The notes under the pieces: generated by a model
Seen by the model: the letters and a program-made list of their open reading frames with translations, nothing else
Told to the model about the DNA's origin: nothing
The model's database searches: none
Program-made: the position numbers and the translations under genes
Part shown: positions 56,351 through 64,000 of the stretch, piece by piece
Numbering within the stretch: position 1 is the stretch's first letter
Layout: every line of letters starts with the position of its first letter
From: Microlunatus panaciterrae
GTDB taxonomy: Bacteria > Actinomycetota > Actinomycetes > Propionibacteriales > Propionibacteriaceae
Assembly: GCF_016907535.1 (NCBI RefSeq)
Contig: NZ_JAFBCF010000001.1
Coordinates: forward strand, 2,790,001 to 2,854,000
DNA length: 64,000 bases
Direction of reading: 5' to 3'

Positions 56351-57705
56351 ACGACACCGTGCTGAATATCGTGCTGATTTTCCTCTTCATCGCCGTCGGC
56401 GGGGTGTTCGCCGCAGCCGAGATGGCTCTGGTCTCGCTCCGCGACAGCCAGGTCAAACAGCTGAGCCATCGGGGCAAGCGCGGCCAGACCCTTGCCCGGC
56501 TGACCTCGGATCCCAACCGGTTCCTGTCCGCAGTGCAGGTGGGGGTCACCCTGTCGGGATTCCTGTCCGCTGCGTTCGGTGGCGCGACCCTCGCCGGAGA
56601 TCTCTCCCCGGTGCTTCAGCGGCTGGGTCTCGGTCATGGGCTTGCCGACGCTGTCGCCCTGGTGCTGATCACCGTCGTCATCTCCTACGTCTCGATCGTG
56701 CTCGGGGAACTGGCCGCCAAACGTCTCGCTCTGCAGCGGGCGGAGACTTTCGCGCTGGCCCTGTCGCCGCTGGTGGACTTCATCGCCAAGCTGGCCCGGC
56801 CGGTGATCTGGCTGCTCGGTGTCTCGACCGACGTCGCTGTCCGGCTGCTCGGCGGCGACCCGCAGGCCTCCCGGGAGGAGGTTTCCGACGAGGAGATCCG
56901 CGCGCTGGTCAGCGGCTCGCAGACGCTCGGCGACGAGGAGCGTCAGATCGTCGACGACGTGTTCGCCGCCGGCGAGCGGGGACTGCGGGAGGTGATGCTG
57001 CCCCGCACCGAGGTCGACTTCCTGCCCGGGGACATGCCGGCCCACAAGGCGGTCCGCGAGATCAGCCAGTCGCCGCATTCCCGCTATCCGGTGATGGGTG
57101 ACTCCGCCGACGATGTGATCGGCTTCGTGCACGTCCGGGACCTGCTGGACCCCGAGGTCAGCTCCCGCTCGACGCCGGTCTCCGAACTGGCCCGTCCGGT
57201 GATGTCCCTGCCGGACACGGTGCGGGTGCTGCGCGCCCTGACCGACATGCGACGCTCCGCCGCCCACCTGGCCATCGTGCTGGACGAGTACGGCGGTACG
57301 GCCGGCATCGTGACCATGGAGGATCTGGTCGAGGAGCTGGTCGGTGACATCACCGACGAGTACGACGTGGTGACGGAGGAGCGCGAACACCTCAGCGGCG
57401 AGGTGGAGATCGACGGCCTGTCGACCCTGGATGAGTTCGCGGAGAAGACGGGCTACGTCCTGCCCGAGGGTCCCTACGACACCGTCGCCGGCTACTTCAT
57501 GGCTCAGTTGGGGCGGATCCCGGCCAGCGACGACGTGCTCGAGATCGAGGTGCCGTCGGCCGCGGACGACGAGGTGGTGGCCACGATCCGGCTGGCCCTG
57601 ATCGAGCTGGATGGTCGCCGCGCGGCCCGGTTCCTCGCCCAGCGGGTGGAGGGTGCGCCGGTGCCCGCGCCCGAGCCGGCGGACGGCAGCGCCACCGTCG
57701 GCTGA
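56347..57705 (+). CDS. CNNM/CorC-type transporter with CBS pair (hemolysin family)
   Basis: A 452-aa protein with a DUF21/CNNM membrane domain (four helices, LIFLFIAVGGVFAAAEMALVSLRDSQV to PVIWLLGVSTDVAVRLLGG). A CBS pair follows (VMLPRTEVDFLPGDMPAHKAVREISQSPHSRYPVMGDS... and HLAIVLDEYGGTAGIVTMEDLVEELVGDI), and the C-terminal CorC/HlyC domain has DTVAGYFMAQLGRIP. Members move Mg2+ or related ions; the 'hemolysin' label is historical. The ATG at 56347 overlaps the small gene upstream. Confidence 0.92.
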   Translation: MNDTVLNIVLIFLFIAVGGVFAAAEMALVSLRDSQVKQLSHRGKRGQTLARLTSDPNRFLSAVQVGVTLSGFLSAAFGGATLAGDLSPVLQRLGLGHGLADAVALVLITVVISYVSIVLGELAAKRLALQRAETFALALSPLVDFIAKLARPVIWLLGVSTDVAVRLLGGDPQASREEVSDEEIRALVSGSQTLGDEERQIVDDVFAAGERGLREVMLPRTEVDFLPGDMPAHKAVREISQSPHSRYPVMGDSADDVIGFVHVRDLLDPEVSSRSTPVSELARPVMSLPDTVRVLRALTDMRRSAAHLAIVLDEYGGTAGIVTMEDLVEELVGDITDEYDVVTEEREHLSGEVEIDGLSTLDEFAEKTGYVLPEGPYDTVAGYFMAQLGRIPASDDVLEIEVPSAADDEVVATIRLALIELDGRRAARFLAQRVEGAPVPAPEPADGSATVG

Positions 57706-57746
57706 ACCCGGTCGAACCGGTCGGAAGGGCGTGAAACAATGTGGCC

Positions 57747-58754
57747 ATGTCGTCTCTGCCACGGGTGCTCTCGCTCATCCAGCCGACCGCACAGTCCTTC
57801 CACCTGGGCAACTACCTGGGTGCGCTGCGCCAGTGGGTGCCGCTGCAGGACGACCACGACGCCTTCTACGGCATCGCGGACCTGCACGCCCTCACCGTCG
57901 AGATGGACCCGCAGGAGCTGCATGACAACACCCTCCGGGGTGCGGCGCAGCTGATCGCGGCCGGCGTGGACCCCGAGCGCTCCACCCTCTTCATCCAGTC
58001 GCACGTGCCCGAGCACACCCAGCTGAGCTGGGTGCTGGGCTGCCTGACCGGCTTCGGACAGGCCAGCCGGATGACCCAGTTCAAGGACAAGGTCGGCAAG
58101 GCCGGCACGGAAAGCGCCAACGTCGGCCTGTTCACCTACCCGGTGCTGATGGCGGCCGACATCCTCGTCCACCAGGCCGACCAGGTGCCGGTGGGGGAGG
58201 ACCAGCGACAGCATCTCGAGCTGACCCGTGACCTGGCCCAGCGGTTCAACGCCCGCTACGGCGAGACGTTCGTCGTGCCGGAGCCGTACATCCTCAAGTC
58301 GGTCGGCAAGATCCAGGACCTGCAGGACCCCACCATGAAGATGAGCAAGACCGGTTCCTCGCCCAACGGTCTGGTCGAGCTGCTCGAGGACGAGAAGAAG
58401 CTGGTCAAGAAGTTGAAGTCGGCGGTGACCGACTCCGGCCGGGAGATCATCTTCGACGAGCAGGCCAAGCCGGGCGTCTCCAACCTGCTGACCATCCTGT
58501 CGGCCTTCTCCGGCACCGCCATCCCCGACCTGGTGGACCAGTTCGCCGGCAAGGGCTACGGCGACCTGAAGGGGGCCGTTGCCGACGCGGTGGCCGGGTT
58601 CGCCACCCCGTTCCGGGAGCGCACGCTGGAGCTGATGGGGGAACGGACCGAGCTGCAGGCGATCCTGGCCCGCGGCGCGGCCAGGGCCCGGGAGGTGGCC
58701 AGCAAGTCGGTCACCGAGGTCTATGCCAAGGTGGGGCTGCTGCCGCCGCGCTGA
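57747..58754 (+). CDS. trpS: Tryptophanyl-tRNA synthetase
   Basis: TrpRS charges tRNA-Trp. It is 335 aa with the class I signature HLGN in [30 protein letters not shown], and the KMSKS-like [12 protein letters not shown]. The C-terminal part [30 protein letters not shown] is typical. The ATG at 57747 is used; the GTG 6 bp upstream would add two residues. AACAAT (57735-57740) lies 6 nt before this ATG, so a leaderless start is possible. Confidence 0.96.
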   Translation: MSSLPRVLSLIQPTAQSFHLGNYLGALRQWVPLQDDHDAFYGIADLHALTVEMDPQELHDNTLRGAAQLIAAGVDPERSTLFIQSHVPEHTQLSWVLGCLTGFGQASRMTQFKDKVGKAGTESANVGLFTYPVLMAADILVHQADQVPVGEDQRQHLELTRDLAQRFNARYGETFVVPEPYILKSVGKIQDLQDPTMKMSKTGSSPNGLVELLEDEKKLVKKLKSAVTDSGREIIFDEQAKPGVSNLLTILSAFSGTAIPDLVDQFAGKGYGDLKGAVADAVAGFATPFRERTLELMGERTELQAILARGAARAREVASKSVTEVYAKVGLLPPR

Positions 58755-58771
58755 CCAGAACGCGGGTGTCC

Positions 58772-61357
58772 TCAAGCCTGGCCGGTTCCCAGCCGCCAGG
58801 ACGCCCCGAAGCAGACGAAGGGTACGAACGGCTGGTCAACCTCGACCACAGCGGCAGCCAGCGCCGAGGCGGCATCGGAGCCGGCGGCGAGCCGGCGGTG
58901 GTAGGACGCCATCACCTGACCGGCGATCTCGTCACCCACCTGGGCCACCCCGGCCACCACGCAGCGCGCACCGCGCTGCAGCAGCACGCTGGTCAGTCCC
59001 AACGTCTCGTCACCGGGCCGCAGCGTGTTCTGTCCGAGCTCACAGGCGGACAGGATGACGTGCGCAGCGATCGGGTCCTGCTCGATCTCGTAGGCGAACA
59101 ACGGGCCGTCGGCCAGCTGCAGCGACGAGAACAGCGGGTTCTGGCGTTGGTGTGAGCCGTGCGCGGCGACGTGCACCACGGTCGCTGACGCGAGCGCGCT
59201 GCTGAGCTGGTCGCGGGTGGCCTCGGCACCCACATAGGCGGTGGCCCGAGTGTCGGGCCGCAGCGTGCGCCAGGCCGCGGCCACCGCCGTCGCCTCGCCC
59301 TGGGCGGTGCCGAGCCCGGGGCCGGCGAGCACGTCCACCGTCACCGACGCCACCGGGTGGGTCAGCGACAGCGCGTTCGCCAGCCACCGGGTGGCGGTCG
59401 GCGAGACGACGATCGACCGCCCGCGCAGCGACGGCAGGCAGTTCCAGCTGAAGGCGGCCAGGGCGCCGGTCGGGACCAGCACCACTGGTCGGTCGCCGAG
59501 GCTGAGCGGGGCGATCAACGTGTCGTCCAACCGCTGCATCGTGTGCTGCAGGGAACCGGTCACCGTATTGCGCATCTCCGTGGGCAACGAGCTGTAGGCC
59601 AGCACATTCAGGTCTGCCTGGGCCCGTCGGACCAGTTCGGGCGTCTGGTCGGCCCGGGGCAGCTCGACCAGCCGCGGCGGGCCGTCGCCGAGCACGATCG
59701 CCGACCAGGTGTTGCGGAACACGCAGAAGGTGACCAGCACCTGGTTCCGGCGCTCGATCTCGGTCCGGACGTCAGCCATCGTTGCCGGCGGTGTCGGCCG
59801 GCCGGCGCCGAGCGCCCGCCAGGAGATGGAGCTCAGCTCGGTGTACAGCGCCGAGGTGCGCTGGCGCATCTGGCCCACCACCTCGATCGCCGTCGGATCG
59901 TCGCTGATGCTGCGGATGATCTCGGTCAGGTGCCGCAGTTCGGCCAGCAGCTCGGCGGACTCGCCGACCGGTGGGGTGACGGCGGTCAGCCGGCGCGAGA
60001 TGGCACGGCCCCGTTCGACCGCACTGAACAGGGCATCCGGCCGGTGGCTGCTGAACGCCGTGTCCAGGTCGAGCTCGACCAGCCGCCGGCCGTGGATGGC
60101 ACTGGAGGTCTGCAGGTCGATGCTCCCGAACTGCGCCTGGTGTCGGGTGAGCTCGCGCAGACCCTGGCGGATCTCGGCTCGGGCCGAGCCGCGGTCGGCG
60201 GAGGCCAGGGCGAGCTCGGCGCCGACCGCCCGCTGCTGCAGCTTGATGGTGATCGGATCGGTCGGCTCGATCTTGTGCACCCGGGCGAAGCGCTCCCTGG
60301 CCTCCGGCAGCCGGTCCGCGGCCGCCAGTGCCGCACAGGCGATCAGCCCGGCCGTCCGCGCCTGCAGCTCCAGCCCGTGGTCGGTGAACTCGCGCTCCAG
60401 CCGCAGGGCCGGCGCGACCAGCAGGGACGCCGGCCGGCCGGCCGCCAGGTCGGCCTGCAGCAGGGTCAGCTCGGCGATCCGGCGCCAGCGGTCGTTGCCC
60501 CGGCGTTTGAAGCGCGTCCGGGCCGACCCGGCGAGCTTGCGGGCCGAGGCGAGATCGCGGGCCAGCATCGCGCACTCGGCCCGGGCCAGCTCGGTCTCGG
60601 CCAGCTCCTGGTGCAGCCGGCCGCGGCGGAACTCGTCCTCCGCCAGCAGCAGGGTGCGGTCGGCCGCGTCGATCAGTCCGGCGGCGATGAGCACCCGGGC
60701 CTTGTCCAGGTAGGAGATGCCCCGCGAGCCGTCGATCGGCATCCCGGCGGCCTGGTCCATGGTCTGCAGGGCAGCCGGGATGTTGCCCGCCAGGTACTCC
60801 AGGTAGCCGAGGTTGTGGCGCGCCATGAAGGCCAGGTTCAGCAGGCTGTCGTCGGACTGCTGAGCGCTTACCAGGGCGATGCATCGTTCGAAGTCGGCCC
60901 GAGCCTCGGCCAGATCGAGCTGCTGCAGCCGCAGCGTGCCACGGTTGAGCAGCAGGATGCAGGCATCCTCGACCGGCGCCTCGGCCAGATGCTCCTCGGC
61001 GCTGGCGAAATGCCGCAGCGCCTCGTCCTCGTCACCGTCGCGCATCGCCCGTAGGCCGCGGGCGTTGTCGATCGCGAACGCCAGCGCCTCGGCCCCGATC
61101 CCGGACACGATCTGGTCGGCCTGGTCCAGCAGCTCGCGCCGGTAGGGCCGGCCGCTGAGCTCCGCCTCCACGTTGTAGAGGGTGATCAGCACCCGAACCC
61201 TGACTGCGAGAGCCTCGGCATTGACGCCGAGCTCGGGTCGGTCCAACCTCTCCAGCGCGGCCAACAGCTTGCGGCGTGCCAGGTCCAACCGACCACGGTC
61301 GAAATGCACCATGGCCAGCCGGTGCAACGCGCTGGATTCGGTGACCGGTTCCCCCAT
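58772..61357 (-). CDS. TPR-CHAT (caspase-fold) protease-like protein
   Basis: An 861-aa protein. The N-terminal about 550 residues are a long array of TPR-like helical repeats (for example ALAFAIDNARGLRAMRDGDEDEALRHFASAEEHL, LARAECAMLARDLASARKLAGSA). The C-terminal about 300 residues are a CHAT domain, the caspase/separase-like fold. The catalytic His733 lies in VVHVAAHGSH and Cys772 in VILSACELG. Such proteins act as cytoplasmic proteases that are activated through the helical scaffold. AAGGAC precedes the ATG at 61357. It is the last gene of a four-gene operon with subtilase, sigma factor and a 169-aa protein. Confidence 0.92.
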   Translation of the reverse strand: MGEPVTESSALHRLAMVHFDRGRLDLARRKLLAALERLDRPELGVNAEALAVRVRVLITLYNVEAELSGRPYRRELLDQADQIVSGIGAEALAFAIDNARGLRAMRDGDEDEALRHFASAEEHLAEAPVEDACILLLNRGTLRLQQLDLAEARADFERCIALVSAQQSDDSLLNLAFMARHNLGYLEYLAGNIPAALQTMDQAAGMPIDGSRGISYLDKARVLIAAGLIDAADRTLLLAEDEFRRGRLHQELAETELARAECAMLARDLASARKLAGSARTRFKRRGNDRWRRIAELTLLQADLAAGRPASLLVAPALRLEREFTDHGLELQARTAGLIACAALAAADRLPEARERFARVHKIEPTDPITIKLQQRAVGAELALASADRGSARAEIRQGLRELTRHQAQFGSIDLQTSSAIHGRRLVELDLDTAFSSHRPDALFSAVERGRAISRRLTAVTPPVGESAELLAELRHLTEIIRSISDDPTAIEVVGQMRQRTSALYTELSSISWRALGAGRPTPPATMADVRTEIERRNQVLVTFCVFRNTWSAIVLGDGPPRLVELPRADQTPELVRRAQADLNVLAYSSLPTEMRNTVTGSLQHTMQRLDDTLIAPLSLGDRPVVLVPTGALAAFSWNCLPSLRGRSIVVSPTATRWLANALSLTHPVASVTVDVLAGPGLGTAQGEATAVAAAWRTLRPDTRATAYVGAEATRDQLSSALASATVVHVAAHGSHQRQNPLFSSLQLADGPLFAYEIEQDPIAAHVILSACELGQNTLRPGDETLGLTSVLLQRGARCVVAGVAQVGDEIAGQVMASYHRRLAAGSDAASALAAAVVEVDQPFVPFVCFGASWRLGTGQA

Positions 61358-61364
61358 AGTGTCC

Positions 61365-61874
61365 TTAGAGCTCGATCGTCGGACTGATCACCATTGAGCT
61401 TTCCTCGCCCTTCGGCACCCTCAGGGCGAACTTGGCCAGCCCGGCGGGCAGTCCCTCGAGCGCGAACCGACCGTCCTCGTCGGCCACCGTCTCCACCGTG
61501 TCGTGCGCGAGCAGCACCTGGACGGTCAGCCCGGCCCCCGGCGAGGCCCAGCCGTCCACCCGGACGGTCCCGTCCGGCTGCGGGGTGATGGTCACCATGG
61601 TGGTGAGGCTCTCGCTGGTGAACGTCACGGTGCGTACCGCCTCGGTGGCCGAGCCGCGGACGGCCGTACCGACCGACTCCATCTGGATCAGGTTGGCCAC
61701 CTCGGTGTGCAGCGCATCCAGGGTCAGCTCGAACTGGATCTTCTCCACCAGGGACTCGGGCACCGGGTCGGTCTCGTCATAGAACGCGCGAAGGGCGTTC
61801 AGCACGGCCTGGTCGTCGGCGTCCAGCGGCTGGAGCGAGAGCTCGATCTCCCGATCCTCTTGTGATGCGTTCAT
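61365..61874 (-). CDS. Sigma-linked 169-aa protein, acidic helical N-terminus and beta-sandwich-like C-terminus
   Basis: No named family is recognised. Residues 1-75 are acidic and helical (DDQAVLNALRAFYDETDPVPESLVEKIQFELTLDALHTEVANLIQM); the DPVPESL pattern recurs in proteins next to actinobacterial sigma factors, as far as I recall. Residues 80-169 form beta strands (VTITPQPDGTVRVDGWASPGAGLTVQVLLAHDTVETVADEDGRFALEGLPAGLAKFALRV), like a carboxypeptidase-regulatory or Ig-type fold. The ATG at 61874 overlaps the sigma-factor stop by ATGA, and GGGAGG lies upstream. It could regulate the sigma factor or link the two proteases. Confidence 0.82.
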   Translation of the reverse strand: MNASQEDREIELSLQPLDADDQAVLNALRAFYDETDPVPESLVEKIQFELTLDALHTEVANLIQMESVGTAVRGSATEAVRTVTFTSESLTTMVTITPQPDGTVRVDGWASPGAGLTVQVLLAHDTVETVADEDGRFALEGLPAGLAKFALRVPKGEESSMVISPTIEL

Positions 61875-62479
61875 CGTGCCTCCCATGCAGGGTCGTTGCT
61901 GAGGGCCAGGCGGAGCTTCGCCAGGCACCGTCCCCGAGTCGGCCCGATGCTGCCCTGCGGCATCCCGAGCGCCTTGGCCAGCTCCGCATAGTCGGGCCGG
62001 TCGGCGAACGCGATCACCCGCAGCAGCGCTCGGCAGCGTTCCGGCAGCGCCTCGATATGTCGCCACAGCTTGGCGTCGGTGTCACCACGCAGCACCTCGT
62101 CCTCGACCGCTTCGCCACTGTCCGAGTCGGGCGCACCCGGTCCGTCGAAGTCCTCCGGTCGGGTCCGGGCCTGGATCCGCGACACTCGCCACGCCTCCCT
62201 CTTCGTCGTCACCAACATCCACTGCAGCAACGCCAGCGGCTCGGTGATCGAGTCCGCCTTGCGGACCAGCACCAGCCAGACGCTCTGCACCACATCCTCG
62301 GCGGTCTGGCTGTCGAGCCGCATCGACCGGGCGGTGTGCCACAGGATCGGCGTCAGCATCCTCACCAGCTCGGCCATCCGGGTCTCGTCGCCGTCGCGAT
62401 AGGCCGCGAACGCCCGGCCGGCCCGACCGGCGAGACTGTCCTCGCCGGCCCTGCTCTCTTCGATGATCCCACCAGTCAT
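61871..62479 (-). CDS. ECF-like RNA polymerase sigma factor
   Basis: A 202-aa sigma factor with region 2 (MAELVRMLTPILWHTARSMRLDSQTAEDVVQSVWLVLVRKADSITEPLALLQWMLVTTKREAWR) and region 4 (ALPERCRALLRVIAFADRPDYAELAKALGMPQGSIGPTRGRCLAKLR). The GSIGPTRGRCLAKL ending is typical of a sigma group encoded near CHAT and subtilase genes. AGGAGG lies 6 nt before the ATG at 62479. It overlaps the protease stop (ATGA) and the 169-aa gene (ATGA). No transmembrane or zinc anti-sigma protein is encoded alongside. Confidence 0.92.
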   Translation of the reverse strand: MTGGIIEESRAGEDSLAGRAGRAFAAYRDGDETRMAELVRMLTPILWHTARSMRLDSQTAEDVVQSVWLVLVRKADSITEPLALLQWMLVTTKREAWRVSRIQARTRPEDFDGPGAPDSDSGEAVEDEVLRGDTDAKLWRHIEALPERCRALLRVIAFADRPDYAELAKALGMPQGSIGPTRGRCLAKLRLALSNDPAWEAR

Positions 62480-64000
62480 GACGGCCTCCTGAGCCGGGGA
62501 ACGAGCGCGGTGAGGGCCTGCCATCCGGCGTCCAGGGCCTGGTCGGCGGCGGTGGCGGGGGCGATCGACTCACGCAGTTGGTGCGAGGTGTTGAGCCATT
62601 CGGCGATGTCGCCGGCCAGGATCGGTGCGGCGAACGACGTACCGCTCCAGGAACCGAAGCCGGAGGAGAAGTCGTCCGGGTCGACGGTGGCTCGCACCTC
62701 GCCGCGGTAGACGGTCTCGGAGACGGGTTGGCCGGCGGCGTCGAAGGTGGTCGGCAGGGTGCTGATCAGCGAGGCGCCGGGCCGCCAGACCCGCACCCAG
62801 GGGCCGTCGTTGGAGAACAGGGCGATGCTGCCGTCGGGGTTGAGGGCGCCGACACTGACGATCGGCAGCACGTTGCGTTCGTTCCGCTTGATCAGCCCGC
62901 TGGGATGTGGGGCGAAGGCGGCGGGGAACATCGGACGTACGGTCGCGTCGTTGCCGGCGGAGGTGACCACCGCGACACCGAGCTCGCCGAGTGCCCGCAA
63001 CGGGGTCAACAGCAACGGGTCGAACGCAGCATCGGACGGCTGCTCATGGTAGTAGCCGAGGGACAGTGAGACGACGTCGATCAGCTTGGCCGGGTCGCCC
63101 TGGATGATGGCCAGCTTCTGCCGCAGCCAGAGCATGTTCAACGCCTCCAGCAGGTCACCCTCGGTGACCACGCCGTCGCCCTGGATCACCCGGATCGCGA
63201 GCAGGTTGGCGTCCGGGCACTTCTGCCGGACCAGCCCGGCGATGAAGGTGCCGTGTCCGGCGTCGGCGTCCAGGTTGCCGGTGAGCTCGTTGGTGACCAC
63301 GCCGGTCAGCTCGGGGTTGGTGGCCGGGTCGGTGAGCCCGATCCGCAGCGCACCGCAGGTCGGCCTGCGGTCGACGATGCCGTCCGGCAGCCAGTCATGT
63401 TCGCCCACGCCGGTGTCCAGGATCGCAACCACCGGACGCCGCCGGCCGTCCAGCCAGGCGTCCGGGCAGCGCAGTGGCGCCGGCCCGATCCAGGTCACCG
63501 GCGTGCGCGCTCCCCAGCCCGGCTCGCCGTAGCTGCCGGTGCCGGGGATCTTCCAGTACGGGTTGGCCTCGGTGCCGGGGATCTTCCAGTACGGGTTGCC
63601 GGTCACGTTGGGTCCGTCGGCCGAGGTCATCAGGTGGTCGAGCTGGACCGAGTTCCTGGTCCGGTCGCGGGCGCCGAACATCGCCCGGAAGGTCTGCAGC
63701 ACCGGCCAGGCGTCCGGCGGCGCCTGCGGGGCGCCGGTCCAGCGTGGCATCAGGTGCACCCGGGCGAGCAGCGGCTGCGCCTCCTCCGGGGTGATGCCGG
63801 CATCGCGTGCCATCCGGCGCAGCCGCCGGTCGATCGGGTCGATGGTGATGTCGAGGTCGTGCGCGTCTGCGGCCCTGCGCAGCTTGTCCACGACCTCCTG
63901 CTCGTTGCTGGTCGGGCGGATCAGCAGCCGGTCACCGGCGTAGATGGTCGGGTCGAGGCGCTGACCACGGAGTCTGACCGCCTGAGTCGGGTCGAGGGCC
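62476..64000 (-). CDS. S8 (subtilisin-like) serine protease, 5' end beyond window
   Basis: The frame stays open through 64000, and the stretch beyond 63891 codes for clear protein (TIYAGDRLLIRP), so the N-terminus lies outside the window. The subtilase triad is present: Asp at 63415-63417 (VVAILDTGVGEHDW), His at 63253-63255 (DADAGHGTFIAG), oxyanion Asn at 62950-62952 (VVTSAGND) and Ser at 62635-62637 (SGTSFAAPILAG). No signal peptide or transmembrane helix is visible in the part seen. A duplicated NPYWKIPGT lies before the catalytic domain (63538-63597). The stop overlaps the sigma-factor ATG. Confidence 0.9.
   Translation of the reverse strand, partial: ALDPTQAVRLRGQRLDPTIYAGDRLLIRPTSNEQEVVDKLRRAADAHDLDITIDPIDRRLRRMARDAGITPEEAQPLLARVHLMPRWTGAPQAPPDAWPVLQTFRAMFGARDRTRNSVQLDHLMTSADGPNVTGNPYWKIPGTEANPYWKIPGTGSYGEPGWGARTPVTWIGPAPLRCPDAWLDGRRRPVVAILDTGVGEHDWLPDGIVDRRPTCGALRIGLTDPATNPELTGVVTNELTGNLDADAGHGTFIAGLVRQKCPDANLLAIRVIQGDGVVTEGDLLEALNMLWLRQKLAIIQGDPAKLIDVVSLSLGYYHEQPSDAAFDPLLLTPLRALGELGVAVVTSAGNDATVRPMFPAAFAPHPSGLIKRNERNVLPIVSVGALNPDGSIALFSNDGPWVRVWRPGASLISTLPTTFDAAGQPVSETVYRGEVRATVDPDDFSSGFGSWSGTSFAAPILAGDIAEWLNTSHQLRESIAPATAADQALDAGWQALTALVPRLRRPS
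63537..63598. repeat. Two-copy 29-bp direct repeat inside the subtilase gene
   Basis: Identical 29-nt copies at 63537-63565 and 63570-63598 are spaced at a 33-nt period, so the reading frame is kept. They encode the repeated peptide NPYWKIPGT upstream of the protease domain. Confidence 0.9.

Overview
The window is chromosomal DNA from a high-GC Gram-positive actinobacterium. Supporting traits are GC-rich codons throughout, many GTG starts, many leaderless genes with a TANNNT -10 box 6-10 nt before the start codon, a His-tailed GroEL behind a CIRCE-controlled groES, the guaB/GuaB3 pair next to an ShbA/SigD-type sigma factor, TsaE/TsaB/RimI/TsaD in a row, and folD-DUF3017. Gene content and order look most like Propionibacteriales, but that placement is an inference without a database search. 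No tRNA, rRNA, CRISPR array, insertion sequence or prophage was seen; almost all of the window is ordinary core chromosome.

Layout. 1-3.7 kb: tail of a DEAD-box helicase, then the t6A-tRNA operon (GNAT-TsaE fusion, tsaB, rimI, tsaD). 3.8-6.2 kb: a duplicated-domain unknown protein, a THUMP-like methyltransferase and a PPOX-fold flavin/F420 protein. 6.3-8.4 kb: double CIRCE and groES-groEL1. 8.5-17 kb: small membrane protein, M3 peptidase, sigma factor, guaB, guaB3 and a secreted metalloprotease. 17-23.4 kb: chorismate mutase, flavoprotein dehydrogenase, aldehyde dehydrogenase, MarR regulator and guaA. 23.4-28.4 kb: a PspC/Lia-like envelope-stress locus (two PspC proteins plus a 60-aa membrane protein, divergent from a PspC-histidine kinase/response regulator pair and a GlsB-type protein). 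28.4-34.2 kb: membrane protein, Rrf2 regulator, TSUP sulfur-anion exporter with a palindromic operator, phospholipase-D-like enzyme and PcrA helicase. 34.2-37.7 kb: two paralogous LytM (M23) cell-wall hydrolases with structured leaders, and a lipase. 37.7-46.7 kb: stand-alone B12-binding protein, sucC-sucD, anchored sensor-like protein, DUF6350 membrane protein, purN-purH and folD-DUF3017. 47-54.8 kb: M20 amidohydrolase, three DUF4190 membrane proteins, S10 carboxypeptidase, mdh, a P-loop kinase and icd. 54.9-58.8 kb: double GNAT protein, small leaderless ORF, CNNM/CBS transporter and trpS.

The stand-out region is 58.8-64 kb (minus strand). It is a tightly coupled operon of subtilisin-like protease, sigma factor, a 169-aa protein with an acidic helical N-terminus and beta-rich C-terminus, and a TPR-CHAT (caspase-fold) protein. 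Two proteases linked by ATGA overlaps to a sigma factor look like a regulated proteolytic or conflict module, and this is the best candidate for an incompletely described system. The protease gene runs off the right edge of the window and carries a perfect in-frame 29-bp direct repeat.

Smaller structures include a dispersed palindrome-forming repeat (CCTGAGCCTGTCGAAGG), one copy of which is translated inside a LytM gene; two related intergenic palindromic elements; a three-copy 23-bp tandem repeat; and operator-like palindromes at icd, the TSUP gene and the marR promoter.
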